Positions 41,506 through 54,778 are shown, numbered from the stretch's first letter. The stretch is 64,000 nucleotides of DNA from Clitopilus passeckerianus (GCA_944990035.1 CALYLX010000097.1:62001-126000), one strand, 5' to 3'. Numbers and translations are program-made. The notes: a model not told the origin generated them from the sequence alone.

Positions 41506-42740
41506 TCAACTCGCCCTAACTCTCAATCGCTCCTCAACCTCCCCCCTCCCCGGAATCGCCTCGATCGTGCCCTCCCGCTCGACACACATCCCCGCAGCTT
41601 GAACGCATACCTCGAGTATCTTCTTTATATCCTCCTCTCTTACCTCCTGCCTCTTTTCCTTATCACCCTTCGCATACGCCTGCATCAACCCAGCGACGAA
41701 ATACCCCAAAAAGCAATCGCCTGCACCAGTCGTGTCGCGCGTGGATCCGAGGAGCGGGGCGGCGGGTACGTACACCGGCTCCTTCACACTCTGCAGCTGT
41801 GCCAACACTCCTCTGGGACCAAGTGTACATATGACATTCGTCTCCTTCAGTACCGGTATACTGGTCAACTCCCTCAACAGCTGCCCATCCTCCCCCGGCA
41901 CTTCACCTTTCATCCCCGAAAGCACATTCCACAACATCCCCGCCTCTCCCTCGTTGACGACTAGCCAGGTCACCTTGTCCCATGGGAAGGTGAGGAGGGA
42001 GGAGGGGGTGGGTATGGGGGAGGGGTTGAAGATGGTTTCTGTGCCCTGGGCGTGGGCGAGGTGGAGGGAGCGGAGGGTAGAGGGGAGGGGGATTTCGTTT
42101 TGGAGGAGGAGGTGTGTGGAGGGTGGGAAGTAATCCTCTTCCTGGGCGGACCAGAGGGATTCGTGGAGAGTTGAGAAGTTCGCGCCTGGGAAAAGTACTT
42201 TGATTTATAACACCACACATCAGCCATCTCCTTGTCGGTCTGTTAGTGTCAAAAGTCGATGACTCACTTATACTATTCTCCCCACCCTCCGCAACCTGAA
42301 TAATCGCTCTCCCCGTAACCGTTCCCTCATCCACCTTAATTCCCTTCTCCAACCCCGGGGCGAATTCTTTCACCTTGTCCTTGACCCACGCACCATCTTT
42401 GCCTACGGTGGCGTAGAGGTCTGCTAAACCGCCTGCGCGGGTGATTGCGATGGCTTGGTTGGTGCCTTTTCCGCCTATGCGGGATTTGTAGGTTGTGGAG
42501 GAGATGGTTTCGCCTGGGTTGGATATGTGGTGGACTGGAGGGAGGAGGGAGGGGAGATTAGATTGGGTTGATGTGGATGATTAGATCGGTTGGGTGGGTG
42601 GGCTGGCTCACCGTAGAAGTATTCATCATTATCTACGCAGGGAGTACATGGATAGGTGAGTTTGAATAGATTGAATAGATAGGATAGATAAGATACGTAC
42701 TGATGGACCCACGAACTGCACACCGAGGAGAAGAAGGCAT
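41506..42740 (-). CDS. Ribokinase (PfkB-family carbohydrate kinase)
   Basis: Four exons (42740-42701, 42632-42612, 42534-42268, 42185-41506) join in frame to 335 aa. Two conserved PfkB signatures are clear: RIGGKGTNQAIAITRAGG near the N-terminus, where the sugar-binding Gly-Gly-Lys sits, and DTTGAGDCFLGYFVAG near the C-terminus with the catalytic Asp and anion hole. NEGEAGML is the usual substrate-domain motif. Ribokinase phosphorylates D-ribose to ribose 5-phosphate with ATP in the cytosol, feeding the pentose phosphate pathway. The 21-nt second exon is short but its flanking GT/AG sites are good. The gene looks intact. Confidence 0.88.
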
Positions 42741-45578
42741 TGAAAGTATTATGTAACCGAGAAAAATAGAGTTTCTGATCGTGACGTCAACGCTGCTTTC
42801 TCTCTCCCGCCCTACTCGATGAACTGAACGAAAGTCGGAAATGACGTTGGATGGAAGAGGGTGGAAGGGGAGGGTAGGCCTGGTCTGTCTCTATCTCTGA
42901 GTCTGTGGCTACTCCTTGTCCTTTGGTAGACGTCTCTCGGAACTATGTAGTTTGGCTTCCCTGACTCGGCTACTCTCAACATCTCTCGCAATACACCTGC
43001 ATCAACGTGCCAGTCCAAGCAGAGGGTAAGAATATTCACGGTTAGTGGTGTTACTACTGTGACTCAGGTGCGTGTTTCTTTTTACTCTTCGGACTTCCTA
43101 TCTATCCAGCTCATGGATCCTATTCTCACCCAACACCGTCTCCTCGCTCAATGCCCAGCTGATAGAACACCCTTCATATATGTACCATCGCCTTACGAAT
43201 TATACCGGCAGACTCTTATCCCGAACTCGACACCAACGAGTCGAACCCTTTCACCATCTCTCTACACAGTCGTCCCGTACTCAGTACTCATTAATCATTC
43301 TCAAGCCTGCTGGTCAAGAAGTTCGCCACCCAGCCCACCCGAACTCCAGCCCTCCATCGTCACGCTCACTCACCTACCTCCTCACCTCGGGCTTATTCAA
43401 ATATATCTTGTCTCCTTTCAGCCCCAAAGCCTTTACTGGCACCGCCTCCCCAGGTCCTTACGACTAGTCATCGGAACCTCAAGCTTCACTCACTCCTCCA
43501 GACCCATCTTTATCCTCGGCACCGCTGGCGTCGATACAGACACTCGGTACTCAGTGTGGAAGAGCGAGGATTGGCCTTCCAGCGGGCTCGGTCATCTCGA
43601 GTCTGCCATTAGTCTCATTCCACCTCCGGTCATCACTGGTGCTCGTGCTCCAGGTTGATATCGGGATGGACTTGTCGAGGTTATGTGCCGAGGTGCTGTC
43701 GTCTTTGACTATACGTCGACACTCCGATTCAAGAAGCAATTCACCTCAATCAACTCGAAAAGGTTGGACAACGCGAATCATGGCAAGAGGAAAGCCGCAT
43801 GTCCTTTGACTCTTCCTATACTATCTACCTATCTAGTATCTATCTCGCAGTCTCCATGGAGGGAGGCCTTGGTTCTATTGGACGGCGCCGTATACTCGCA
43901 ACGAGTGATTATAAGGCTAGGATGTGTGTGTGAGGTGGCTTGGAGTACGCGTAGGCAGAGCCAGGAGCTCTGACTTCTTGGTGGCGAGGGACGTAGAGTT
44001 GGGCCCGGTGTATTCTAATACGTGTTCGGATAGGCCAGCACCTAACTTGAAGTAATCCATCCAATCCAAACTAGTTCTTCTTGTCGTGGTTGTGTTGTAG
44101 CTCGGGTATTGAATTTGAGGAATGTGGAATGGTGGGAGAGGAGGAGGGGGAGTTGGAACTGAAAGAACAGTATTAGGCATTGACTTTACCTGTTAAACAT
44201 AACTAGATTGACTTGAACCTGCTTAGCACCTCTTTGCCTTGGGAGAACTCTGGTGATGAGGGGATGGTGTTGACAGCTTTTAATTGTATGGCTGCTTTTG
44301 GAGCACTGCTTGAGCGGGGTCGAGTCGGTATGTACATCATCCGGATTCCTTGGAGTGTGGAACATGGAAAGATTTTGGCTCATTAGTATCTCACGTGTCG
44401 CAGGCAGCAGCCGCGGCTCGTATGAGAGCCTGTATATGCATATGGAAACCAAGAGTGTTTGCCAGTGAGAGGAAGGTTATACTTCAGGTGTTTGAGCTGA
44501 GATGAGACTGAACTCATATAGAATGTTTGGAGGGAAGAGCTCACAAAGGTCGATGTCATACCATACCTTGTCGGATGTCGTCGCGTGAAGAAGGAAAGGC
44601 ACAATCTACGGGTCGGGAAGACGTCTGCACTAGTACTCGAGTTATGGAGAAATTAGAACTGCTGACTCGGAAGATCGATGTACGACCCTTCGTCCAGACG
44701 CTCATGGCGACGCGGCGAAGCTACATATATTGGGATTAGGAAAGACCTTCTGAGTGCCAGTGATACTAGTTACTTTCATTTGAGTTTAGCGCGATGTCAA
44801 AGGGAAGAAGGGAGGATATCGCCAGGGCAAGATAATAGCAGTCATGATTGTACTACACGCCAGTATCAGGAAGTCAAGCAAATCCGAGGCGTGAGTGGGG
44901 TTGGGCTCCAAGTTCCCACAATCGGCTACTCTCAGACGCTGAGGGTTGTTCATCGATCATCACCCAGTCATCACCTTATATGACGCCTGTACAAGAGCGG
45001 CCAATGGATCCGATCTGGATGAGCGTGGCCACACCCGGCGATATCCTCGAGGGTCCTCGCTTCTACGGTAATTTGACAATCTCGGTGATCATGGAGGCGG
45101 GGTTAGGCCATAAATTTGCTGGGATTCACCTCGTTCTTGTGCAGGTCACAAGTCCTAGACGATTGAACCGGAACCGACCGTTTAGCGTAAGCTGCCCCCA
45201 CCTTTTGATTACTGCATGACATAGCTAATCAGTGACTTTCAGTACGTACAAACCGCTAATATCAGGACTAGGATTAAGCCGACTTCAACCAATCGAGACA
45301 GAGATCAGCTCGGATTCTGCCCGATCGTGCTTGGTATCCAATTTCTCAATGTTGGGCTATGCTACTGCTCAGTTCAACTACTTGATAACACAACAGCATC
45401 AGGGTCTCTGCAGCCTGCTGCAACTCTGGTCAATGACAAGATCTGTTGGGGATCCTGCCTGTCGACAAATTCCCACTCGATCGAGATAAGTTTTGCACCA
45501 GCATGCGCAAATCGTCATCCGAATCCCTGGCACCCCCTGCGGGTCACCATTTGTGAGCCAGAACGCCGAAAGCCAGAG
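42741..45578. other. Gene-poor stretch with a duplicated segment
   Basis: Contains a segment (about 42950-43230) related to 52999-53260 and ORFs at 43059-43658 (199 aa) and 43072-43467 (131 aa) that I cannot assign. The remainder, including 43660-45578, shows no gene. Confidence 0.35.
42950..43230 (+). repeat. Duplicated segment A, copy 1
   Basis: Shares TTTGGCTTCCCTGAC, CAGAGGGTA, TTACTGTGACTCA followed by a GTG/CGTGTTTTTCTTTTT donor-like site and TACGAATTA with 52999-53260. Looks like the first exon-intron boundary of an unidentified gene. Confidence 0.45.
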
Positions 45579-46947
45579 ATGTATTTGATACGGGTCCTAC
45601 CTTGCAAACGCAACCAGCCAGGTCCTTTCTCCTCCCTTCCCCTCGATATTCTGGAGAGAGTCGGAGACTCTCTTCCGGAGCCATCTGATCTTCTATCGTT
45701 GGCGCTTGTGCAGAAGTCTTGGTTTCCGGTTCTGAAGGTGTTCCTCCAGTGGTTAGGTACGCGTGAAAGCATAGTGTTTCACCCGGACCGATTTGCTCAG
45801 GCAGTCGATGCACACTCTACTGAATGGGGCCCTCTCATCACGACTTTCGATTTTCGAAGTTTCAGAGTGGAGGATGCAGGATTTCAATACCCCGTTCCTA
45901 GCATCTCGGATATTCTCAAGCACACGCCGAATCTTCGCAGACTCTGGATCAACTTGATCGTTTTCACGCAAGCCAAACAAGAGATATCTCAACTCGGGGG
46001 TATACGGGAACTCGCATGCACTGGCTATGGCATGGGAGATCAAAGCGTGGTGCTCCTTTCTCTCCAGCAAATACAGGAGATTATCTCGCATTTCCCAGAA
46101 CTACGCCGGCTTCGTCTGAGCGGGACGGGGAGATCAAAAAAGTCGGACGTCAGGTGAGGCTTAGTTGCAAATAGCAATGGTCGTATAAGACTAATCGGTG
46201 CGGGACTCTGTACATAGGGACACTATCATCCGTTCCGAGTCTCAGGTGAGAAATTCACGTATCCAGAGGTGTCAGTGGAATTCATTAATAGCCTAGATGC
46301 CTCAATATCAGCTAACAGAGTTAGGCATTGATAATGAGACGCTCTCGTATCAGCGTCTTGAGCACTTCCTGTCGTACCCAGGTCAACCGCCTCAATTGCA
46401 AGTACTTCGATTAGAACGGGTGGAAGGCATTTCTCCGATTGAGATGTCAACGTTCCTTTCCATCATAGCCCCTACAGCAGTCGAGATCGGCATCATCAAC
46501 TGCGATTCCATTTTCATCCGAACTGGCTCCAAGGGAAGAAAAGAGTCCGTTCTCGATCTGCATTTGACAAAGATGGTCCGTCTCACCATCTTTGAGCTGC
46601 GAGGTCAAGTGTTGACTTGGGATATTCTTTCCTGGACCCCGATCCAAGCTCCGCGAGAGGCTGCACTGACGATCTATGTGTGCGAAGACAACATGATTAC
46701 TGAAGATGGCTTTAATGCCTTCGCCCATATCGAATATGTAGAGGTTAGCTGGGGAGTGATCAATGTGGTACTGTTGAATGGTTCCGACCAAAATGGTACA
46801 ACTGAGTCGTTGCCAAATAGAAAGAGGGAAGCCGAGCAGATGGCAAAAAGAAAGGGATTTGAGGTCAAATTTTGGAAGAATCCCTTCGATATCCCTGGGA
46901 GGCGCCCGGATGATTCGTTCTGGGAGGAATCATATTTTCCCTTCTAA
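45579..46947 (+). CDS. F-box protein
   Basis: Three exons (45579-46153, 46218-46245, 46312-46947) join in frame to 412 aa; the 28-nt middle exon has good splice sites. F-box: FSSLPLDILERVGDSLPEPSDLLSLALVQKSW. Leucine-rich-like segments follow (HTPNLRRLWINL, FPELRRLRLSG, PQLQVLRLERV). Probably an SCF substrate adaptor. No stop or frameshift. A decayed copy of its second half lies at 52012-52875. Confidence 0.82.
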
Positions 46948-47805
46948 TCCCTTTCCTCCGGATATCTCTTCCTTCTTCTGGAGTGTATGGAGAAAGAGGG
47001 AACGGTTGAATTATCTACTCTGTATTGAGATTTATTGGTGTAAGCGATACACCTGTATTCGAACGATTGGTGTTTTCTAGATCAGAGTTATGGCATCTAA
47101 CCTTTCAAGAGGGGTTCCAACTTATGGCAGGTCGGCTTCGGCCCCAATGATGAACACGTCAATAGGTATAAACAACGCGTGTACACAACGGTTCAGGCTC
47201 ACGGGAGGTCGAGGTCCCCTTTCACAAGATAGAATCTCCCAGTGATATGTATGCATGATGCTACGCCCCCAGTAGCTTCTATTATCATGCCCTAAGCCTA
47301 TTCCCTGATATTCCTGGTGCAACGTGTTGGACTGTGGTGAGATCATTGACAGGGTCCCCACAGCGCCGCTCGTGATTATCAGTTAATTCTGGTGATCATC
47401 CTGATAATAATCTCCTTCGTACAACACCATTTGACCGAAGAGAAGAACGATTGAATGATCTGTGCTCGCTCTCTTCGATCTCCTCGCAAGATATGGGGAG
47501 CAGGTGAGGCATTCTAGAGGCAGAATAGTTTGATGCAATCACGGCTGTTGCTAAGGGGGTCAGATATAGAATGAAACAGAAAATCATGCTCCTCCTCCCG
47601 AACATCTTCGTCAGGATCCCATTGGCTGCTCTCACCTTTCCACCTCCTGCACCTGGGAATTATCATTTCTCGTCACCACAACAAAGATTTACGCGCTGAT
47701 CGAGATGGTGTGTCCAAACAGCTGTGGACGAGGGTAAAGCCTATAACTAGCCGTGAGGATGAACGATGAGGCAAAGGCTGGCAGCCGGCAAATTTGGACT
47801 TCTGT
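46948..47805. other. Intergenic
   Basis: 3' region of the F-box gene (conserved in part at 52740-52875) and the promoter side of the seven-TM-like gene. Nothing else seen. Confidence 0.4.
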
Positions 47806-49190
47806 ATGACGCCCGAAGAAATCACCCTCTTTCGAGTTGTCGGCGAGAAATACTTGTTCCGGGACTTGGCGACACCGCTCATTGCATCGATCGCCTATGG
47901 TAAGCTGCGAGTTCTGACTCTCCGCGTTTCGTGCGTAGGCTTATCTGCCCATGTAGGCATTGGACTTCCGTTGATATGCTACGTCAATGCAACCTTGTCG
48001 TGAGTTCGTTGCGTTAGCCAACGAAACGCCTATTAACAGCTCTTCAGGTCGCGTAAAATCAGAGGACGGCCAAGTGCTATTCTGTACTGGCTTACCTTCA
48101 TCTCCTTTCTCTTCATGAACATACATTTTTCCACCGAACTAGGAAAAATATCCCTTGATTTCGACATCGGAGGCTCGCTGCGGACCTCGAAGAATCTTGC
48201 GGTTCTAGCGGCCTCCCTCACCTCATACGACGATCAGAACTGGAAAGTTATCCTTGTCAGGAACTGGACAGATTCAATTGGGGTGAGTACGACGCACCGT
48301 TCTGTAAGTCAGCTTGCTAACGGACTGGCTAGCTTATTGTCAGCGACGCTGTCGTGATCTGGAGAGTATACGTACTCCTACCCAGCCGCCGAACGTGGGC
48401 TTTCATTGCCCCATCCTTTATCCTCTTTGCTTCAGCAGGTGAGTACTTCCTCATGTTTGCGGATTTCGTGACTAACGAGCTTCTTCAGTCCTGTCAATTA
48501 CGTCCTGTGCTTTTGGGTCGACCGTGAAAGGATCGCAAGTTGGAACGTCCCCTGTCCGGATTCTCTTCAACACCTTGACCGCGGCGGCCTACTGCTGTTC
48601 GCTCGCTGCAAATCTCCTGGCTACTGGTGTATTTGCCTTCCATCTCAGGTAGCTTTTTCTCCTTCATAATGCACACTTCGCTCACAATGATCCGACCATC
48701 TTAGGGGGTTACGGCGGATGGGAATCGCTGCTGGGCACCAGCCTCTGAGTCGATCGCATGTACAGCGAACGCTGTTCTTCTTGGTCGAATCTGGTGTAAT
48801 CTTCTGCGTATCCCAGGTGCGTGCTGGCAAGATCATCGGGCGTACCCATACTCAAGGGAAAGACAGATTGCTTCGATAACGGTCCTACTATGCTCGGTCG
48901 ATGGTAAAATCACCACGCTCACCCAAGGTCTCGGCTTCGATCTCGTAGTCCGTTTCCAATATGCCTTATCCGTGAGTCTTTTCCATTGTTCCATTGTCCA
49001 GAAAGAACTGAAGGTCCATCAGATTATATACCCCATACTCGTTGTTGCTCTCGTCCGCACGAAGAACTCGGTCATCGACACTCATAAGTTGGAATCGACA
49101 ATCCAGCAGCAGACGGCGACATCGCATACCATGGCCGAAGTGCCTTCCTCATCTACCATTGTAAACCCTGGGGTGCAGCCCAACGTCTAG
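47806..49190 (+). CDS. Basidiomycete multi-pass membrane protein (seven-TM-like)
   Basis: Eight exons (47806-47899, 47939-47999, 48048-48282, 48333-48438, 48489-48648, 48705-48816, 48867-48971, 49014-49190) join in frame to 349 aa. It belongs to the multi-copy Agaricomycete family with the signature LIVSDAVVIWRVYVLLPSRR, ILFNTLTAAAYCCSLAANLLATG and VQRTLFFLVESGVIFCVSQ, ending in a TM helix IIYPILVVALVRTKNS and a Ser/Thr-rich tail. At least six hydrophobic helices are visible. Function is unknown; receptor-like topology is inference. Every junction is GT-AG and keeps the frame. Confidence 0.82.
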
Positions 49191-49483
49191 GAATGACCAT
49201 TTGTATCGTTGTAGTATTCTCCTTCTCCTTTAAATTAGCTTAATGTAACAGTAATCATTGATTGGATTGAGTCGTCGAGGCTGCGATGTCGCCCAGAGCC
49301 GGGCAAGGCTTCCAGTGGTGATTGTCGCACTCAAGGTCAAGGCTGCGGATATCAAACGGGGAAAAAACCAGCATATTGCAATTGACAATGATATATCTAC
49401 AGGAGCAAACAGCATTTTGAAAAGCCAATTTATACAGGAAGGAACGTAAAATTTTACGGTCAACCAGCCCAGACTCCCCTCCC
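49191..49483. other. Convergent 3' ends
   Basis: Short gap between the plus-strand membrane-protein gene and the minus-strand cellulase gene; no feature seen. Confidence 0.5.
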
Positions 49484-51042
49484 TTACAAGAAAGGCGCGA
49501 GGGCCTCAGGGAGGATGCGGGAAATGGCAGCGCCATTGGGAGGTTCGATGGATTGGAAGTAAGTTCCCCACCAGGGTCCTGCAGCCCACCAAAGAGCACC
49601 TGAACGACCGTTCAACAAAGAACCGATGATGAAAGCACGAAGAACTACGGACCAATTCAGACACCAGATTGCTGCATGGAGCAGAGAGCACCCTTGACGG
49701 CAGCAATGCAAACGTCGTTGGAGCCAGCACCGAGCTCACCGAGGAAGCCCTTGAGGTTGTTCTGCTGGAGCCAGGTGGTAGCAGCTGCCAAACGTTCAGC
49801 ACCGATGGTGGAGGAGACACATTGGTCGGAGGTTCCAGAACCATCAGAGTCGAGATACTGATGCATCTCTGTGAATCAAGGTTAGGGGGGGTGCTTCATG
49901 CAGAATGAACGCTGAGCTTACGGATGGCAAGATTGTTATTGGGGTCCTTGAGGCCGGCGAAGTAGTCGGAGTTGGCAGAAGAGGTCCAGGTCCAGGCTCC
50001 TGTCCATGAAGTTCCTTCGGCGAGAATTAGTTGGCTGGTGGCTCCGGAGGCACGGATACCGTTGATGGCGGCCTGGTTGAGGTCAAAGACGACACTGGCG
50101 TCGGTGCTATAAGGCTCGTTCATGATCTCTATGTCATGGTTAGGATAAGCCGATCTTAGCTTCCAGTTGAAGTTACGCACCGAAGATGACATGGGTATCC
50201 GATTTGAATAGGCTGGCAAGGTTCTGCCACCAGGTCTGGAGTCGGAGGTGCTGATGATGATGTCGTTGTTGTAACGCATGAAGTTGTGGGCTGAGGCAAG
50301 AAATGAAAATCTTTCCAAGGAATAAAATAGAGAGAGCTCACGATCAACGACTGCATAGGCACCCTTGCCTGTGATGTAGCTGACAGTACTTTGAAGACCA
50401 CTAAGGTAAGTAGCGTCGAAGTCGCCTGCGAGACCGCTGGAGAGCGGGGAGATACGTTCCATGAGGAAAGGAAAGCGGAAAGTGTTAAAGCCTTGGCCGA
50501 CGAAGTACTGAGAGTGATGAGATAAAAGCGCTGTCGTATGATATCAACCACCTACGTCGATAGAAGAGGGAGCGGGTCATTGTAGTCCTTGTCCAACTGG
50601 CCTGGAATTGCGGTATTTCCGAATTCAGCACAAGATTCGCTGACGCCAAAGTACTTGAACTTTGTGGCATTCGGGCATGCTCCGCTGCTTCCTGTAGGCG
50701 CTGTAGAGGTGGTGGTCGTGGTGGTCGTAGTACTACTAGTGGTAGTGACATCGCCAGGTTGGCATTGGGAGTAGTCTAGAATGTCTTTGGGGTCAGAATC
50801 CTTCCATCGCCGTAGTTGGTCAACATACAATCTTATTATTCAAGTAGACACAATGGTTTCCAGCGTCGCACGTGGTTGAGCCTGTTGTAGTTGATGCCCT
50901 GATATAATTAGAACTCATCAAAGTCCTTGAGGACGGAAAGGAAACTCACACCACACTGACCCCACACAGCGACGGAGGCCGCAGGAACGGACAAAGCGAC
51001 GAGAACAGCCAGAGACGCAAACGTTGACAGAGCAGGCCTCAT
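49484..51042 (-). CDS. Secreted endoglucanase, CBM1 + GH5
   Basis: Starts [24 protein letters not shown], a signal peptide. A fungal cellulose-binding module follows (AVWGQCG...[13 protein letters not shown]...YSQCQPG), then a Ser/Thr linker and a GH5 domain: [38 protein letters not shown] with the acid/base Glu, [15 protein letters not shown], and [10 protein letters not shown] with the nucleophile Glu. This is the EG2-type enzyme that cuts beta-1,4-glucan internally, outside the cell. The catalytic exons are sound, but the CBM1 exons do not join cleanly (an extra base near 50885 and a phase mismatch at the next intron), and one base is missing near 50573 before YFVGQGF. The gene may be damaged or the sequence may have indel errors. 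Confidence 0.82.
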
Positions 51043-52011
51043 CTTTCCACGATGAGTCAATCCTGCGCTCCCTCAGGGTTTAAATATCTTTCTCTCAAGT
51101 CGTTGCCATCCGCCATTAGCCCGAAAAACCTCCAAACTTGCAGGCGTTGCTGGTACGCAGAGCTATACATAGAACTCCCACATCCTGCGACGTCACACTG
51201 TACACTTCTGGGGTAAGGACATCCGCAGAGAATCTCCGCCAGAGTAGTGACCCATAATGCACGATTACCTGGATTACAGCTTTTGGGTATGAAATCTACG
51301 TGGTTCTTCCACTTGCGATGAACGGCCCGGGCAACGCCTACTGCACTAAATAATAGCTGTGTCCGACCAAACGGTATTCAATTGCAAAGGCTGAGAAGGA
51401 AGCAACCGAATTTTCCCCACCTCTAATCGGATGGCCTGGCTTTGAAGTTATTTCTGTGGGCTGCGCACTCTTCATACGCCTACCGAAATCATTCTGAAAT
51501 CCATATCTCGGTCCACGTCTCTTTGGGTGACCGCATATCGTTGGGCAGTATCCTTGTCTAGATGGATGGATGCATCAGCGAGGTACTTGCGGCCTCTCTT
51601 CAAGGGATCCATCTCAACAACACTGTCAAATATTTCTGGAGGTTGTTCCATTGAATCTGAAAGATTCTCTTCTGCGCAAACAACACCCATTCTAGCACTC
51701 CGCAGGCTCGGCTGGCTGTTGATCATGATACCTATTAATAGGATTCTCGCCGTGTCTTCGAATCAGAGAGTAGCCGTCGCCGCGATAGTGACTTTGACGG
51801 AAACTTGTGTGCTCGTCTCCACTACGGAGTATCATCATCGGTTTAGAGAAACGTGTAGTCGACGATTGAGCAGCGATGTACTGTTGAATCGACAGGAGGT
51901 CCAATCGCAGGCTGAACTCTGAGTGTTTTGTAAAAGGCAAACAGTCACGGTCATTTCACAATCCATAAGGGGAGGTTTGAATGCATATAACGATGGTTGT
52001 GCGTTGCTAAC
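51043..52011. other. Upstream of the cellulase; no gene seen
   Basis: Promoter region of the endoglucanase, and ORFs of 131 aa or less without family signature. Confidence 0.4.
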
Positions 52012-52875
52012 CAATGATGAACTCTATGAATAGAGGCACTATTATTAATTCCGAGTCACAGGCGAGAAAATTTACATATCCAGAGGTGTCGGCGGAGTTG
52101 ATTGTTATTCCACATTGCCTCCAACACCAACAGAGTTAGGCGCTTATAGTGAGAAACTCTCGTAATAACGTCCGGAGGAACTCCTGTCGTGCCCATATCA
52201 ACCTCCCCAATTGCAAGTACTTTGATTAGAAAAGGTGGTAGGCATTTCTCACAACGACATGTTTAAAGTATTTCTATCGTAGCCCCTATGGCACTCGGGA
52301 TCCGCGTCATCGACTGCGATTTCAATTTCATTCGAACCGCCTCCAAGGGAAGAAAAGAGACCATTCCGGATCTGCATTCATTCAAGATGGTCTACCTCGT
52401 GATCGTCAAGGTCAGAGGTTGACTGTTGACTCGGAATATTCCTCTTGGACGCCGATCCCAGCTCAGCGGGAAGCTGCACTGACGATCTATGTGGCGAAGG
52501 CGACATGATTACTGCAGATCCATGCCAAGAAAGATGGAAGGGTTCAGGTTGTTAGTGCGTCGGAGGATGATGGTGAGGGTCACGGTGGGCTTTGGAAAGG
52601 GCACTTTCTTGGATAGGCTGGCTGAGGTGAAGAAAACAAAGAAATTCTCAATGTCGGTAGTGGAGACGCAGCACACCGACATCCAATATAAGCTCATGTC
52701 GGTGAAAGCTGAGGATGAGGGATGTGTCTGATTCATTCTGAATTTTCAAGTTGTTTCTTTATCGGTATGTACTCGGCTGTTTCTCGTTTGGGTTTTACAA
52801 TGTTATTGGAACTTTTGGGTAAGAGCGGTACCTCTGTATTGACATGATTGGAGTTGTTCAGATCTAGGTTGGTGG
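52012..52875 (+). pseudogene. Decayed duplicate of the F-box gene (second half)
   Basis: Parallels 46211-47080 of the intact F-box gene including the intron between the small exon and the last exon (CCGAGTCACAGGCGAGAAAATTTAC versus CCGAGTCTCAGGTGAGAAATTCAC) and a stretch of 3' UTR. The intron shows it is a DNA duplicate, not a retrocopy. The reading frame is lost; the donor is GC instead of GT. A divergent insert at about 52515-52735 is not in the parent. Confidence 0.75.
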
Positions 52876-52998
52876 CAGCCGCAGCGCCGAAGCAGACGAA
52901 GAGGACTCCAGTACGCGGCCTACCCCCCGAGACCTCCTGTCGCTAGGTAAAATCCTTCCTAGATATCTGGTCGAATTCTCTCGAAACTAGTCAGAAGC

Positions 52999-53260
52999 TG
53001 GATTCGTTTGGCTTCCCTGACCTGGGTAGCGTCCAAATCGCCTGGTATGTCTCAACTCTCCGGTTCGAACAGCAGCAGAGGGTATGGACGATTCGTGGCT
53101 AGAGATCATGATATCGTTACTGTGACTCATGTGAGTGTTTTTCTTTTTCTTTTCCAATCTATTCAACCACTCCCCTGACCCTAGTCTCTACTCAACTCCG
53201 CCTCGGCTGATCCGAGTCATCGCCGTACGAATTACAACAGGTCATTTCCCAAGCCATTTC
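52999..53260 (+). repeat. Duplicated segment A, copy 2
   Basis: Related to 42950-43230. Order relative to the F-box fragment is reversed compared with the upstream copies (A then F-box upstream; F-box then A here). Confidence 0.45.
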
Positions 53261-54778
53261 CTAAACTCTGCACCACCCAACTTAGACGAACGGTGTGCCG
53301 TTACCAGTATCTCTAGACTCTGGCCGTGGTCAAACAGCGCAAGGCGCAATCGGAAACCACAAAAAAGCTACGCCAACTTGCAGGCATTTGGCCCCATAAA
53401 TGTCAATACCGCCCCCTGCAACCATCATGTTGACGATGTTTGTGCTTCTGCCATGCTCTTTACTTTGAGTAGCGAAATGCGAGCCTATCATGTGAGATAC
53501 TGCAAAGACTTTCCTTTTGTCTAAGATATATAGAGATTTGAGAGTCCTATGACTAGTAGGCTAAGGTCGATCGCAGATCGAGGCGACTCGTACGAATACT
53601 CGATCATTGCACCCAGGCCATCCTGTTGCATGTGGAACGGCGAATTTGATTTCAATTTCGACCGAGTTTTTTCGAATTTTCTGTGAAATATAATCGAATC
53701 ATAATATGGAACCCGACATGACCATGACTATCCACCTTTGTGCGTAAATACGTATATCAGTGGTCACGGGGAGAACCTGAGGAGATGGTGGTAGTTACGT
53801 TGAAGATCTAAGCGAAATCGAGGTCAACTGATGGCGGAATGCCTAGGTATCGTGTCGAAGCGGACGTAAATGACGCGTTGACGGAGCCGTATATGGTGTT
53901 GCATTTTGCAGGTGCCTTCGGTTCTATTGGAAGTGGCCTTGGCAACATAGGTACAGGAATCGAGAGTGAAGATCTGTCCGCCGCAGATGATCATCTTCAG
54001 TTACAGCTGTTCGAGTCGAAGTGGGTCGATGGCGCCCATGCCAGACAACACGGATGCATGGATCCAGTTGCCGTCACGATGATCCATGTTGGGCCGATTC
54101 CCCAGGGTAGAAACAGATGGGACCCACTTCTATTAGGATTTTCAAGGGGAATTTCTGAAAGGTTGAGCATACTTAGCCGCGTCACCACAGTCGTCGTGAG
54201 GTCTTGAAGGTGCCTCTTACCACGAGTAGCAATAATATAGCTCCGTTTCTATCTGATTCCCGGCGGTTGACGACTCGGAATGGGAGAAGATGGGAGGTAT
54301 TTCAGGAGGTTGTTGTGGAAATGGAAGGAGCGGGGAACTTCTCCCGGTGTGGGGTAAGGATTAGACGCAGTCTGGTGGCTGGGGTTGGGCTCGGCCCTTG
54401 ATAGTTGCGGTCTGGACAGAAATTAGAAGATCAGAAGATCGAGTGGTTGGGCGATTTGACAGTGGGTCGAAGGGAGATTGTGGCCCGCAGTATTGTGAAG
54501 GAATCCGGTGGTTTTTGGTGGGGTACAACGGAGAGGAATACGGATGCCTAATCTGGGGCATCCAAGATGAGCGATCGATGGGTAGGGTTTGTTGAAAGGA
54601 TGTGTTATTCGCTACAAAATATTCGATTCTGGGATACAAAGCGGGTGGTATTACACAACGAACGATAGCTCATCGGGGACGCTTAGGATGCTCCGAGTCC
54701 ATCTCTCGAACCTCGAACGGAATATACCTAGTCGACTTGCAATCGTGGTATTACTAGAAGTTGATAGACGAGTGAGTA
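53261..54778. other. Unassigned region
   Basis: A 122-codon ORF at 53839-54207 has no recognisable family. Nothing else found. Confidence 0.35.

Noticed and set aside
43059..43658. 199-codon ORF as a gene
   Set aside because: Overlaps another open frame, lacks recognisable domains, and starts in a duplicated segment whose other copy is not open.
45327..45578. N-terminal extension of the intact F-box protein
   Set aside because: The frame is open upstream but has no ATG before 45579.
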